From an uncultured bacterium (GTDB lineage Bacteria > Myxococcota_A > Bradymonadia > Bradymonadales > Bradymonadaceae): a stretch of 64,000 nucleotides of DNA. The notes beneath the pieces were generated by a model. The model did no database searches. It worked only from the letters and a program-made list of their open reading frames with translations, and was not told the DNA's origin. The stretch spans positions 32,882 through 96,881 of the forward strand of contig CALJNB010000014.1 in assembly GCA_937981985.1 (NCBI GenBank), read 5' to 3'. A program made the translations under genes and the position numbers. Shown in pieces: positions 30,416 to 40,127 of this stretch (positions are counted from its first letter, which is position 1; each line of letters starts with the position of its first letter).

Positions 30416-30520
30416 TTAGATTCGTAAAATCGTCTCGCGTTTTTTTCGAGGCGAATAATGGACGTAATGCCTCAATACATCGTCTTCTTCATCGAAGATG
30501 TCAACAAGATCTCTTCAGCC

Positions 30521-30934
30521 TCATTGTTTGTAACCCTTTGAATGTTGTTGGCCCGCGTCACCGATATCGTCCCAATTCGCCTTTGAATCAACCCAAAGAT
30601 GGTGAATGACACGAAAAGTCTGGCCTCCGTCTGATAGTAAACCGGGAGGGATAGCCATGTTGGATTCATCATTATCAACAGGTAGTGTTGATCCACAGAC
30701 GCTACAAAAACAGCTTTTCCAGTCGTGGCCGGGTTTTGTCCAGCGAGAAATACGATCTTCGCCTCTGGTCCATCGAAAGTCTTTTTTGCCAATTAAGACA
30801 ACGGCAATTCCATTACTTCCAGTTAGACGACGACATATCGAACAATGACATAGAAAAACACCTTTAGCTTGGCCTGTGAGTTCGAATTCGATATCGCCGC
30901 AGTTGCATTTTCCTAATGTTATATTTTCTTCCAT
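30521..30934 (-). CDS. GFA/CENP-V family zinc protein
   Basis: 137 residues. Zinc-binding cysteines of the glutathione-dependent formaldehyde-activating (Gfa) fold are complete: KCNCGDIEF, CHCSICRR and CSVCGS, with FRWTRGEDRISRW between. Members bind glutathione or other thiols; the substrate of this one is unknown. It stands alone between oppA and the LOG-family gene on the same strand. Confidence 0.86.
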   Translation of the reverse strand: MEENITLGKCNCGDIEFELTGQAKGVFLCHCSICRRLTGSNGIAVVLIGKKDFRWTRGEDRISRWTKPGHDWKSCFCSVCGSTLPVDNDESNMAIPPGLLSDGGQTFRVIHHLWVDSKANWDDIGDAGQQHSKGYKQ

Positions 30935-30989
30935 GCACGACTCGAAATGATGAATCTAGTTGAATTAGAATGAGTTACTTGGGCAGTCT

Positions 30990-32198
30990 TTATATAAACT
31001 CGTAGAGCGGCCGGTTTTCTTTTCGCGGTCTAGGTGGGTTATCGACGATGAATTTTACGATATCGTCTTCTTCATCGAACATATCGATGAGATCGCCGTA
31101 GAGATTCTGAGTACCGCGTTCGCTGACGAAGTTTCGTAGAAGGCCGTATGTAGACGCAAAATGTGTTTTCGAGAGGAAAACCATAGGGCTACGTTCCACG
31201 AATGTAGCATAGTGGTTCTGGGCTAGGTCCATGAAAACCTCTTGCAAGGTTCCGGCACTTCCTGGTGCGAAAATAACGCCTGATTTTGCGATAGCGAGCA
31301 GGGTGTCTTCGCGAATTCCGTTCGAAAAATATTTTGCGACGTTATCGCAGAATAAATTTGTGGGTTCATGTCCGTAAAACCAGGTTGGGATGGCAATACT
31401 TTGTCCCGGTGATTTTCTTTGACGTCCGAATTTGTCGAAAGATTTCTGAGTACTGCGTTTACGAACTTGTTCGGCGATCTTCACGTAATTTGATATCGCG
31501 TCGAGGTAAGCTTGGGAGCCTTCTTTTTCTCCACCATCAAACTTCGGGAATTTTGAAAGCATTTTGATAGCCGCATCGACGACTTCAATGTTTTTGAAGT
31601 TGGCTAAGAAAGCGCCCAGGTTAGCAGCCTCCATGATTCCAGGGCCGCCGCCACTGGCGATCAGGTATTTTTTTCTCGTTAACATCCATGAGATTCGAGC
31701 AACTTTGCGATACCAAGGATTATTTCGTTTGGTTCCGTGACCTCCCATTATGGCGACAATTCCATTGGAACCATCCACGAATTTGTGAAGCGCATCATCT
31801 ATCGCGTGGTCATGAATGCGTTGCGAGAGCGCTTCTAAAAGTGGGACTTGTCCTCTTCGCGATTGGTCAAAATGTTTATAGATTTCAAAATCTTTTGTCT
31901 TCGTATATCCACCCGTTTTACTCCCTTCTAAAAGTTCCTCGCAGGTATAGAGTTTGTTCCGAAAGGGCGTGTACGGAATATCTTGGAAGGCTGGAAAGAC
32001 AACGGCGCCGAGTTTTTCAATCTCGTGTTTTTGTTCTAACGATTCGAATCGACAGCCTACAAAAATACTTCCTTTGAGCGAAGATGAGAAACGTAGAGTT
32101 GATACGTCAACCGCGTATACCGTAAGGTTCAGGCAATTTTTTTTCTGAATGTGTTTGAAAAGTTCTTTTCGTGTTCGGATCTGTAGAAGAGTTGTCAT
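30990..32198 (-). CDS. LOG-family nucleotide 5'-monophosphate nucleosidase-like protein (PpnN-like)
   Basis: 402 residues. The Rossmann-type core holds IASGGGPGIMEAANLGAFL (about 195-213), and APGSAGTLQEVFMDLAQ is the PGGxGTxxE motif with one Gly replaced by Ser. The long N-terminal part (about 1-150) resembles E. coli PpnN/YgdH rather than the short LOG proteins. PpnN cleaves purine and pyrimidine nucleotides to base and ribose phosphate; LOG enzymes release cytokinin-like bases. Exact activity here is inferred. Confidence 0.78.
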   Translation of the reverse strand: MTTLLQIRTRKELFKHIQKKNCLNLTVYAVDVSTLRFSSSLKGSIFVGCRFESLEQKHEIEKLGAVVFPAFQDIPYTPFRNKLYTCEELLEGSKTGGYTKTKDFEIYKHFDQSRRGQVPLLEALSQRIHDHAIDDALHKFVDGSNGIVAIMGGHGTKRNNPWYRKVARISWMLTRKKYLIASGGGPGIMEAANLGAFLANFKNIEVVDAAIKMLSKFPKFDGGEKEGSQAYLDAISNYVKIAEQVRKRSTQKSFDKFGRQRKSPGQSIAIPTWFYGHEPTNLFCDNVAKYFSNGIREDTLLAIAKSGVIFAPGSAGTLQEVFMDLAQNHYATFVERSPMVFLSKTHFASTYGLLRNFVSERGTQNLYGDLIDMFDEEDDIVKFIVDNPPRPRKENRPLYEFI

Positions 32199-32218
32199 AA
32201 TTTTTCGTAAATATTAGG

Positions 32219-32246
32219 CAAAAAAAACTGCGCCTTTCGGAGCAGC
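32219..32246 (-). terminator. intrinsic terminator of the fasciclin lipoprotein gene
   Basis: Read on the minus strand: CTGCTCC, GAAA tetraloop, GGCGCAG (one mismatch), then a run of T. It begins about 23 bp after the stop codon of the fasciclin gene. Confidence 0.8.
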
Positions 32247-32268
32247 ATTGTACTGATAACGTTAATTG

Positions 32269-32859
32269 TTACTCAGCAGCAACTTCAGCGATTGCCGGAG
32301 CTTGTCCTGGCATTACAACTGTATCGATGACGTGGATAACGCCATTTGTGCAGTCAACGTCAGCGGTTGATACTTTAGAAGTACCGAACATTACTGATCC
32401 GTCTTCTCCAACAGTGATAGGCTCAGGAGCTCCACCGAGAGTTTGTACGTTCATTGTAGTTGCATCAGCAGCCATAACTTTTCCAGTGAGTACGTGCGTA
32501 AGAAGAAGCTTCTTAAGTTCGTCTTTTGCTTCTGGCTTCATAAGATTGTCAACAACGCCTTCTGGAAGGTTAGCGAATGCAGCATCAGTTGGAGCGAAAA
32601 CAGTGAATGGGCCTGTTCCACGAAGGGTATCAGTCAACTCAGCAGCTTCAAGAGCAGCAACGAGCGTAGTGAAGTTTCCGTTAGTGAGGGCAGTTGCAAC
32701 GATGTCAACCTTAACCGCTTCAGCGACAGCAGCTTCGCCATCTTTCATAGCTTCATCTCCCATTTTCTGAGATTCAGATCCGAGCTTGTCAGCCATTTTG
32801 TTAGCGGTTCCACATCCGACAACGAATGTAAGAAGAAGTACTGTTAATAGGTTTTTCAT
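32269..32859 (-). CDS. fasciclin (FAS1) domain lipoprotein
   Basis: 196 residues from the ATG at 32859, with GGAG six bases upstream; the upstream in-frame TTG overlaps that site. The signal ends in the lipobox VVGC. An Ala/Lys/Glu-rich segment precedes a FAS1 domain (about 55-190) with the two hallmark boxes: GPFTVFAPTDAAFANLP and the C-terminal NGVIHVIDTVVMP. FAS1 proteins mediate adhesion or surface binding. Codon choice is very uniform (GCA, GTT, ACT, CTT), suggesting high expression. A hairpin CGCAC-TGC-GTGCG lies in the leader. Confidence 0.93.
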   Translation of the reverse strand: MKNLLTVLLLTFVVGCGTANKMADKLGSESQKMGDEAMKDGEAAVAEAVKVDIVATALTNGNFTTLVAALEAAELTDTLRGTGPFTVFAPTDAAFANLPEGVVDNLMKPEAKDELKKLLLTHVLTGKVMAADATTMNVQTLGGAPEPITVGEDGSVMFGTSKVSTADVDCTNGVIHVIDTVVMPGQAPAIAEVAAE

Positions 32860-33075
32860 TTGTTTCTCCAATGTTATCGCACGCAGTGCGCGATTCTTAG
32901 TATAAAGACCATGCCAGATATTATAGTTCTCGTTGCTCTGTCAACTAGATTCATTGATATTTAGCTTCATTTGCGTGTTTTATTGAGGATCAGATCTTCA
33001 ATTTGGAGAACAAAACGATATGAGCCGGGTTATTACGATTTTCCAGGTAATACGCGATTTTTTTAGTGTCTCTTC

Positions 33076-34395
33076 CTAATTTTTCTGTACAGACTTATTG
33101 TTATTTGTTGGATTTCGCGCCACCAAGATCGCTAAAAACACTGCCGATAAAACGCTCGAAGCAAGGAGGATTCCGAAAATAAGCGTTAGTGAGGCCTCGT
33201 TTTCGCCTCCATTATCGGACCTGAGAACATATCCAAGTATAAGCTCCTGAGCGATAGCACCCAGCGAACCGATTCCGTTGATAATTCCCGCGGCAAATGC
33301 GGCGCGCTTGGCCGATCCGGCATCGATAGCTCCGGCGCTCGTCATGATGGCATCCGGGCCGTAAAGAGAAAAACCGATGATTCCCATACAGAGCGCGAAA
33401 AAAGCGATACTTGATGATCCAAACAAAAACAGCGCCAAACACGCAACAATCATGAGCACCAAGAAACTTAAGCTCACTACGTTTCGCTTTCCGTATCTAT
33501 CTCCTAGCCAACCGCACGCGATCACTCCTGCAGCACCGGAGATATCGAAAATCGTTGATATATAGCCCGCCTCATCACTTTGCATCTGGTAATACTTCGA
33601 CAGCATATACGGTGCCCAAGACCACAACGCGTATCGAATAAATTTTAGAAAGAAATAAAAGCCGCCTATTGTGAGGATGTTAGAAATAGCGCGACGATTC
33701 CATTTTTCGTCCGGGAGTTCGGAATTTGCTTCTATTCCCTTTTCGCGCGCGTTTTCTTCCAAACCGACGTCTGTTGGCGAATCCTTCGCATGGAGGATGA
33801 AGTACACCCAGACCGCCAAAAGGACCAACGACCCTCCGAAGAATGACCATTGAACGCCGTACCTGTGACCGAGATATGCGGCAATGGGAAGTGCCATCGC
33901 CCCACCAATCTGAAAATTGGTAGCCCAAAAACCCATAACGCGACCGCGCTCATCGGATTCGAGCCAACGCCCCATAATCCCGACATTGTTAGACCATCCC
34001 GTAGACTGAAAGAGTCCATTCAAGGCCATGAGAACACAAAACGATAAAAATGAATTCGAAAATCCCATCATCGCATTTGCGATAACGGCTCCCAACATTC
34101 CGATCGTCAGCATCAATTTCGACCCGAATTTATCGCCAAGAGCGCCCGAAATGAATTGACCAAGGGTATAGGTGATAAGGTAGATCGTCCCGATCCAAGC
34201 AAGCTTCTCGGGGTCCCAACCTAAGGTGGTTTCTAAGTCGGCTTTGACCGCGTAGAAGGGCTTACGCGCAAAGTAGAATCCAAAGTACGAAAGCCACGTT
34301 GCAGAGAATACCCGCATTCGCCATTTATTTCTCAGTTCGATATTTTGCATCTCCTCAATTTTCCGGACCGTAGCACTTGGTTCCGTTTTTCCCAA
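33076..34395 (-). CDS. organophosphate:phosphate antiporter family MFS transporter (GlpT/UhpC-like)
   Basis: 439 residues with about 12 membrane segments. SYFGFYFARKPFYAVKADL at the first helix and the DKFGSK loop after helix 2 are typical of the OPA branch (GlpT, UhpT, UhpC). Its members exchange sugar or glycerol phosphates for phosphate in the inner membrane. NVGIMGRWLESDERGRVMGFWATNFQIGG matches the family core. The substrate cannot be read from the sequence. Confidence 0.88.
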   Translation of the reverse strand: MGKTEPSATVRKIEEMQNIELRNKWRMRVFSATWLSYFGFYFARKPFYAVKADLETTLGWDPEKLAWIGTIYLITYTLGQFISGALGDKFGSKLMLTIGMLGAVIANAMMGFSNSFLSFCVLMALNGLFQSTGWSNNVGIMGRWLESDERGRVMGFWATNFQIGGAMALPIAAYLGHRYGVQWSFFGGSLVLLAVWVYFILHAKDSPTDVGLEENAREKGIEANSELPDEKWNRRAISNILTIGGFYFFLKFIRYALWSWAPYMLSKYYQMQSDEAGYISTIFDISGAAGVIACGWLGDRYGKRNVVSLSFLVLMIVACLALFLFGSSSIAFFALCMGIIGFSLYGPDAIMTSAGAIDAGSAKRAAFAAGIINGIGSLGAIAQELILGYVLRSDNGGENEASLTLIFGILLASSVLSAVFLAILVARNPTNNNKSVQKN

Positions 34396-34735
34396 GATTG
34401 ACTCGTGGAATTGCCAATGGGTCGCCCGACGTTGAAAGTAGTAGGGGCAAAATCGACAGGATCACGAATTACGATTGCGCTGATCACGTTCATTTAGATC
34501 GATCAGAATAGGACACCTGTGTTTTTTTATCTTCAAAACGCATTTTGTCTTTGAATATTTTAGGTTTCGTTCACGCTTTTCTGATCAGCCGATCGCTCTT
34601 GATGGTTGAAATCGGACCTTTTTACTCCTTCTGCGACGTTTTTGTTCAAAAGCTTGACTCGTTTCCTGCTTTTTCGGTAAATTAATTGTCACGAAACATT
34701 TTGGCTGTTCTTAACCGAATTCCCTGAGGAGGCTC
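34396..34735. other. 340-bp divergent intergenic region
   Basis: It lies between the minus-strand transporter and the plus-strand DUF1552 gene. It contains TGATCA at 34481-34486 and 34582-34587 and GATCGATCAG at 34497-34506, possibly operator half-sites. The DUF1552 ribosome site GAGGAGG lies at its right end. No gene or clear promoter was recognised. Confidence 0.4.
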
Positions 34736-36115
34736 ATGAAGCTATTACCACGCAATCGTCGTGTTCATTTTTCGCGTCGACAATTTTTGAAAGGTGCAAC
34801 GGCCGCAGGCACAATGGGACTCGCGTTACCTATTTTACCTTCACTGGGAAAAGCAGCGGAGGGTGATTTTCCGAAGCGATTGGTGATCATGAGTTCGGCG
34901 AATGGAGTTCCACGTCCGGAAACAAGCTGGAATGTAACCTCAAATGGCAGTGGGCAAATAACGGCTTTGAGTGAAATCCTTTCTCCACTTCAGGCACATT
35001 TGAGCGACCTTCTCGTTTTGGAAGGATTGGATCTGGAGGTTGGGAAAAGTCAAAACCAACCCTCCAACTCCTTTCATGGCCACGAACGCGGCTTAGCTGG
35101 GATCTTAACCGGACGTCCTTTGCAATTAGGAAATTTTGAAGCAAATTCCGGTTACGGAACTGGGATTTCAATCGACCAGTATTTGGCGAATAAATGGAGC
35201 GGTCAAACTCCAATCCATTCGCTTCAGATAGGTTTAGTTTCTCGCCTGCAGAGTTGGAGGAATCGTAACGCATTAGTATATGCAGGAAATAATCAGCCAC
35301 TGTTCTCTGAAAATGATGGGTCTGTTCTTTTCGACCAAATTTTTGGCGAACAAATTCAGGAGCCCGAAGCCTTGATTCGTCTTCGTAAAAGAAGACAGTC
35401 TGTTTTGGACATGTTGAAAAATGACATGACCAATGTCGATAAACGAATCTCTGCCAACGACCGCGCAAGATTGGACCAGCATTACACCGCGTTCAGGGAG
35501 TTGGAACAAGTGCTTCAAGGCGGCGAGCAATCCTCGTGCGGTCAATTCGCGGCTCCGACCTTTTCGACGAACGATTGGACGAGTGAAAGCCAAATGGATG
35601 GCACTTCAGATTTCCAACTCACCCAGATGGTTCAGGCAATGGCCTGTGATAGAACCCGTGTAGCCACGGTTCAGTTTGGTAGTGGGCTTGGCGCACTCAA
35701 TCTTAGTATGGTTGGGCACAATGATTCATGGCATACGCTTTCCCACGATAGCGATTCAGACACGGCCGCCCAGGATAAACTCGTTTTACTGAATCAATAC
35801 ATTGCTGGTCGTTTCGCAAAAATTCTCACCGAGATGAAAAAGATACCAGAGGGAAACGGCACCATGCTTGATAACTCTCTTGTCGTCTGGGTCAATGAAC
35901 TCGGCAAAGGAAATAATCATCGTTACGACGATATTCCGATTGTCATGGCTGGAAATTTACAAGGCGTGATGAACTGCGATGGACGCCATGTGCAACTTGG
36001 AAATCGTTCGAGTAACGATCTCTTAGTTACCCTTTTACATGCATTCGGATACCAAGAAAATACCTTCGGTATCGCAGGTTTATGTACAGGTCCTATTACT
36101 CAATTGTTGGCTTAA
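34736..36115 (+). CDS. DUF1552 secreted protein, Tat substrate
   Basis: 459 residues. The N-terminus carries a twin-arginine signal, SRRQFLKG followed by a hydrophobic stretch, so the folded protein is probably exported by Tat. The rest matches DUF1552 proteins (SSANGVPRPETSW, FHGHERGLAGILTG, NDSWHTLSHD), which are abundant in Planctomycetes and Myxococcota and always neighbour DUF1592-type proteins. The biochemical role is unknown. The start has GAGGAGG nearby, and the next gene begins 11 bp after the stop. Confidence 0.9.
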   Translation: MKLLPRNRRVHFSRRQFLKGATAAGTMGLALPILPSLGKAAEGDFPKRLVIMSSANGVPRPETSWNVTSNGSGQITALSEILSPLQAHLSDLLVLEGLDLEVGKSQNQPSNSFHGHERGLAGILTGRPLQLGNFEANSGYGTGISIDQYLANKWSGQTPIHSLQIGLVSRLQSWRNRNALVYAGNNQPLFSENDGSVLFDQIFGEQIQEPEALIRLRKRRQSVLDMLKNDMTNVDKRISANDRARLDQHYTAFRELEQVLQGGEQSSCGQFAAPTFSTNDWTSESQMDGTSDFQLTQMVQAMACDRTRVATVQFGSGLGALNLSMVGHNDSWHTLSHDSDSDTAAQDKLVLLNQYIAGRFAKILTEMKKIPEGNGTMLDNSLVVWVNELGKGNNHRYDDIPIVMAGNLQGVMNCDGRHVQLGNRSSNDLLVTLLHAFGYQENTFGIAGLCTGPITQLLA

Positions 36116-36125
36116 GGAGCGAAAT

Positions 36126-37820
36126 ATGAAAAAAACGTTAGTACTAATGATCGCTGCCTGTTTCACCTTAGCCTGTGAAGGTAACGGACTTGTGGACGGG
36201 AGTATAAAAGACCCAAACAATACACTCACCGATAAGGATAAGGACAACAACAAAACTAATCCTGATAAAGAGCCTACCGTTATTGATAAAGACGGTAATC
36301 CGGTGAAAGTGGAGCCCGAGGTAGTTGAAAAGTTGGCGACCAAGTGCGAAGAGAGGCCCGAAGCACTTGAAGGGGTTCCGCTTCGTGTTCTGACCACCAA
36401 TGAAATCAATTTAGCTTTGGCTGAACTTTTTCCAAATTTGGAACTCGAATATTTCGATATGTCTTCGCGAGATACTAAGATCGGGCATCGGTTCGTGCGT
36501 AACTCGCAGGAAAACGTTACTGCGGCACACGTCGTTGAGTTCCGAAAAATGGCAGAAGCCGTTGCAACCCAGGTTCACGACGAGGTCGAAAAAGTAGCCA
36601 ACTGTACGGCTGACCCCTCAACCGAAGTTCAATGTATACGCGATTCTATCGAAAAATTAACAACGACTGCGTTTCGCCGTCCGCTTGAAGATGGAGAACT
36701 CGATAAATACTTCACCTTTTATCGTGTAGGTGACGAAATCAATCACCGTGAGGGGATGCGTTATATCGTTGAGATGATATTGCAGTCGCCTTCTTTCATG
36801 TACATCTTTGAAGAAGATAACTCCGAAACACGTCAATTGAGTGGGCGCGAAATTGCTCAACATTTGTCATCGATGTTTACGCAAAGCCTGCCAGATGAAG
36901 CTTTATTAGCCGCAGGTGAAGACGGCACGCTTCTGACAAATACAGGACGGATTGAACATGCCCGACGTTTGATCGAATCAGACCTCGGTAAACAAACGAT
37001 TAAAACCATTGTTTCGCAATGGTTTGGCGTTAACTCAATCGGTAGCGGCCCCTTGGGACAACTGGATTCGTCGATTATTTCCGGTGCAGAACTTGAGTCT
37101 CATCAGTTGATCTCTGACATCGTAGAAAATGGCTCAGATTGGACCAAACTTCTCACCTCCGATTATACGATCGTCAACCCAACAATGGCCGCCCATTACG
37201 ACATAGATATTTCTGGCGGAGAAGATTTAGGAAATAATTGGTATAAAGTGAAGACCGACTATTCAGCCGGACTACTTACTCAGTCAAGTTTTCTCGCCGT
37301 AAACGGTACCCGATCCGTTCATCGGGGTCATAACGTTTGGACCGATATTCTATGTGGAACCGTCCCTGGTGCTCCCGGAGAGATTAACGCACCTGAAACA
37401 TTTGAGGGAGAGTCTGATAGATCCAAACAAGAAAAACGTATGGCCGAAAATGATTGTGGTTTTTGTCACGCTCAGATGGAACCCCACGGCATCGCGCTTG
37501 ATCTCTTTGACTCGGTTGGCCGACGCGTAAGCGAAGATCAATTTGGAAATAAGTTGACCAACGATGGTCAACTCATGAATCCTGATGGAACCTTCACCGA
37601 TATCATCGGCGCTAGGGGACTCGGCGAACAGCTTTCTGAGAGAAAAGAAGCACGAGCCTGCGTCGCCAAACAGATGTTTACATGGGCTTTCGCGCGTAAA
37701 CTTACAGCTCAGGATACGTGTGAAATATTTGATATCGAGCACGCATTGTTGACCAATGGCGATAATTTAAAGGAAGCGCTGATCCAAATTGTTGCAGCTG
37801 ACGAGTTTATCGAAAGGTAG
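36126..37820 (+). CDS. DUF1592/DUF1588 lipoprotein with one CxxCH motif
   Basis: 564 residues from the ATG at 36126, with AAGGAG upstream. The longer frame from 36039 overlaps the previous gene and lacks a ribosome site. The signal ends in the lipobox TLAC. An Asp/Lys/Asn-rich linker follows. The DUF1587/1595/1592 region has TTAFRRPLEDGELDKYFTFY and MILQSPSFMY. The DUF1588 region has NDCGFCHAQMEPHGIALDLFD, including a CxxCH that could bind one c-type heme. The C-terminal DUF1585-like part ends IVAADEF. It pairs with the upstream DUF1552 protein. Confidence 0.9.
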   Translation: MKKTLVLMIAACFTLACEGNGLVDGSIKDPNNTLTDKDKDNNKTNPDKEPTVIDKDGNPVKVEPEVVEKLATKCEERPEALEGVPLRVLTTNEINLALAELFPNLELEYFDMSSRDTKIGHRFVRNSQENVTAAHVVEFRKMAEAVATQVHDEVEKVANCTADPSTEVQCIRDSIEKLTTTAFRRPLEDGELDKYFTFYRVGDEINHREGMRYIVEMILQSPSFMYIFEEDNSETRQLSGREIAQHLSSMFTQSLPDEALLAAGEDGTLLTNTGRIEHARRLIESDLGKQTIKTIVSQWFGVNSIGSGPLGQLDSSIISGAELESHQLISDIVENGSDWTKLLTSDYTIVNPTMAAHYDIDISGGEDLGNNWYKVKTDYSAGLLTQSSFLAVNGTRSVHRGHNVWTDILCGTVPGAPGEINAPETFEGESDRSKQEKRMAENDCGFCHAQMEPHGIALDLFDSVGRRVSEDQFGNKLTNDGQLMNPDGTFTDIIGARGLGEQLSERKEARACVAKQMFTWAFARKLTAQDTCEIFDIEHALLTNGDNLKEALIQIVAADEFIER

Positions 37821-37996
37821 ATCGTAAAGTCATAACGAATACAGCTCCTCTTTATAATGAAATATTTTTCATGTTTTTCTCAGAAGGCCCCCGTCAGTTT
37901 TTGGTATAGCTTACAAATGGGACCGCTTTGAACAGCCCAAACAAGAACCTCATCTTTGTAAACACTGATTACCAAATTTGGCACGGTTCTAATCCA

Positions 37997-38983
37997 TTAG
38001 TATGCGACGCGAATAGCACTTTCAAGAACTTGAAACAATGCAGGTAGACGACCCGGTTGCTCGCCATCTAAATCCAACAAGACCGGACTCACTCCTCCAC
38101 CTTTTACCGCCACTTTTTTTGCGCGATGTTTTTTGATCTTTTTAATATCGAAGTGAGTACCGTCATACACTTTTTTCATTAGCGCCACAGCTTCAAGTCG
38201 AGAGAGATCTCCGATGAGAACGGTTTCTAAAAAACCGCTATCAAGTTCTGCACCCGGCGCAATCCACATGCCACCGCCAAAGTAACCTCCGTTGGCGACG
38301 ACTACATTTTGGAAGTTTCCTTCAATTTGGTTCACATCATCGATAATGACTTCGCCTTTAAAGTTTTTCCAGTTCGCCCACGCCCAAACTGACGCCAGCG
38401 CAAAAGAAGCTTTTCCGCCCAATCCCTTCCACATATTGTTAGCTACTTTATCTACATCACCGGCCAGACCGGCACTGGCGATGTTGGCGTAATATCGAGA
38501 GCTAACTTTTCCGTTGTGGGCAATATAAGTGGTTTTACCAAGGTCACAGGATTTATGATTTTGATTTCCTAGACGTGCTATCGAATCTCCAATTCCTCCC
38601 ATAAGTCCGACACTGCGCCGGAAATCACCGCCTGTACCAATAGGGATGATTCCTAGAATAGGGTTCTTATGGATCGTCTTTTCAGATGGCGCAGGGCCAT
38701 CGATCCAGCCGTCTTTGAATGTGTAGTCTTCCGAGTTTGGCTTTTCGTAAAAACCGTTGATAACTTCGTTTACCGTTCCGTCTCCACCTACAGCAACAAC
38801 CATATCCCATCCATCTCTAAATGCCTCGCGACTGAGGAGTGTGGCATGATCGGGACCCTCCGAAAATGCCCAATCCATAGCGGGGAGCTTTGCGCGCAAT
38901 AGACGTTCTATCTGGTTCCATTCTTGTTTAACTTTTCCGTTTCCGGCATTCGGATTAGCGATAACAAAGGTTTTGACTTCCAT
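37997..38983 (-). CDS. diacylglycerol/sphingosine kinase family lipid kinase
   Basis: 328 residues from ATG 38983, which lies one base after the previous stop with GAGG just upstream. The catalytic domain carries ANPNAGNGK, VVAVGGDGTVNEVINGFY and IIPIGTGGDFRRSVG, all diagnostic of the DAGK family. The enzyme phosphorylates a lipid hydroxyl with ATP at the inner membrane face. It is the last gene of a four-gene minus operon with two flavoproteins and an Fe-S protein, including an AGPS-like enzyme. That setting suggests a role in glycerolipid or ether-lipid metabolism. Confidence 0.92.
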   Translation of the reverse strand: MEVKTFVIANPNAGNGKVKQEWNQIERLLRAKLPAMDWAFSEGPDHATLLSREAFRDGWDMVVAVGGDGTVNEVINGFYEKPNSEDYTFKDGWIDGPAPSEKTIHKNPILGIIPIGTGGDFRRSVGLMGGIGDSIARLGNQNHKSCDLGKTTYIAHNGKVSSRYYANIASAGLAGDVDKVANNMWKGLGGKASFALASVWAWANWKNFKGEVIIDDVNQIEGNFQNVVVANGGYFGGGMWIAPGAELDSGFLETVLIGDLSRLEAVALMKKVYDGTHFDIKKIKKHRAKKVAVKGGGVSPVLLDLDGEQPGRLPALFQVLESAIRVAY

Positions 38984-38984
38984 T

Positions 38985-40127
38985 TTATTCCTCAACTTTT
39001 TTAATACCCATGGCGTCACACACCAGGGATAGAAGGGGGTCTACTTCTGCGCCTACCCGTCCCAGCTGTTTAACGCATGTTTGGCAGGCAGTCACCATCT
39101 TATTCCCACCCTCGCGCTTTAATTGATCGACGCGATCAGATGCGCATTGTTCAGAAAATTTTTCGGCAATCACGTGATAATGGGACGCGCCGCCGCAGCA
39201 AGGCGCATCTTCTCGGTTTGACGAGAATTCTAGAAATTCATCGTCTGCGATCAACGATAGAAGCGTTCGTGTCCCATCTGCACTGCCAGCGTGACGTGTC
39301 GCAAAGCAAGAGTCGTGTAGAAACGAACCGTCCAAAGTTACCGGGGCTTGGATGTGCTTTTTATCCAACGATTCAGAGAAAAACTGCGGCAAATAAACGA
39401 GGTCCGTTTCAACTTTGGTACCAAATTTATCATCAACGCCGAGAGCATAAAAAGAAGCGCAGTCGGTATAGATGGTATCAAATCCTAAGTGGTCATATTG
39501 AAGGTCTGCACAGTGGGTTTTCATTGATTCAACGTCACCTGCTGACCCGAGTGGGAATCCGCAGCAACCTTTTCCTTCACCACCCAGGCGTGTGCTCAGA
39601 TGTACCTTATCTCCGAGCACGATTTCTAAGGCCTCGCCGATTCTAAATACCAGATCGGGGCGATAGCGACGTGTTTCACAATCGGGAAAGAACGCAACAT
39701 TAGCATCGCTATCAAAAACGTCTTCCACTCGTTTGGGGTCCAGTGTTGTGACTTGTCTGTGCGGAATGGTTTCGGTCTTAAAAAAAGAAATGAAACCATG
39801 AAGGGGTTCCGGAGAGCTTCCTGCTTCAAATCCAAGCGACCGTGCTTTCCAGACGGCACGGGGAACGTCGATGTCGTGTTTGCAAACGCTCTGACAACGA
39901 CCACAACCCGTACAATGATAAAACATTTCGCTGACTTGATCGTCAAATTCAACCGTGCCTTGTCGGGCATATTCTAAGAGGCGCATTAGGCCCCAAGGTG
40001 TGGTTCCCTCCCGGTGCTCAACCTCGGCGATTGGACAGGAAAAACGACATAAGCGCGGGCAGTAGGTACAATATTCGGCAGCTTTATCGACCTGGGAACC
40101 CATATGGATTGGATATTCATCGCTCAT
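38985..40127 (-). CDS. Fe-S oxidoreductase, GlcF/GlpC-like
   Basis: 380 residues. Two 4Fe-4S ferredoxin motifs stand near the N-terminus (CTYCPRLCRFSCP and CTGCGRCQSVCKHDIDVP). Two CCG domains (DUF224) follow (CCGFPLG and CCGGASHYH with ETDCASF/HDSCF partners). This is the layout of the electron-transfer subunit of glycolate, lactate and glycerol-3-phosphate dehydrogenases. It would accept electrons from the two flavoproteins encoded upstream. It overlaps the preceding gene by 4 bp. Confidence 0.9.
   Translation of the reverse strand: MSDEYPIHMGSQVDKAAEYCTYCPRLCRFSCPIAEVEHREGTTPWGLMRLLEYARQGTVEFDDQVSEMFYHCTGCGRCQSVCKHDIDVPRAVWKARSLGFEAGSSPEPLHGFISFFKTETIPHRQVTTLDPKRVEDVFDSDANVAFFPDCETRRYRPDLVFRIGEALEIVLGDKVHLSTRLGGEGKGCCGFPLGSAGDVESMKTHCADLQYDHLGFDTIYTDCASFYALGVDDKFGTKVETDLVYLPQFFSESLDKKHIQAPVTLDGSFLHDSCFATRHAGSADGTRTLLSLIADDEFLEFSSNREDAPCCGGASHYHVIAEKFSEQCASDRVDQLKREGGNKMVTACQTCVKQLGRVGAEVDPLLSLVCDAMGIKKVEE

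Noticed and set aside
30472..30792. 106-codon minus-strand frame overlapping the GFA gene
   Set aside because: The other frame carries all zinc cysteines of a known family, so this one is a shadow.
34481..34587. TGATCA/GATCGATCAG copies as an operator array
   Set aside because: Short, irregularly spaced sites that can occur by chance; no promoter could be aligned with them.
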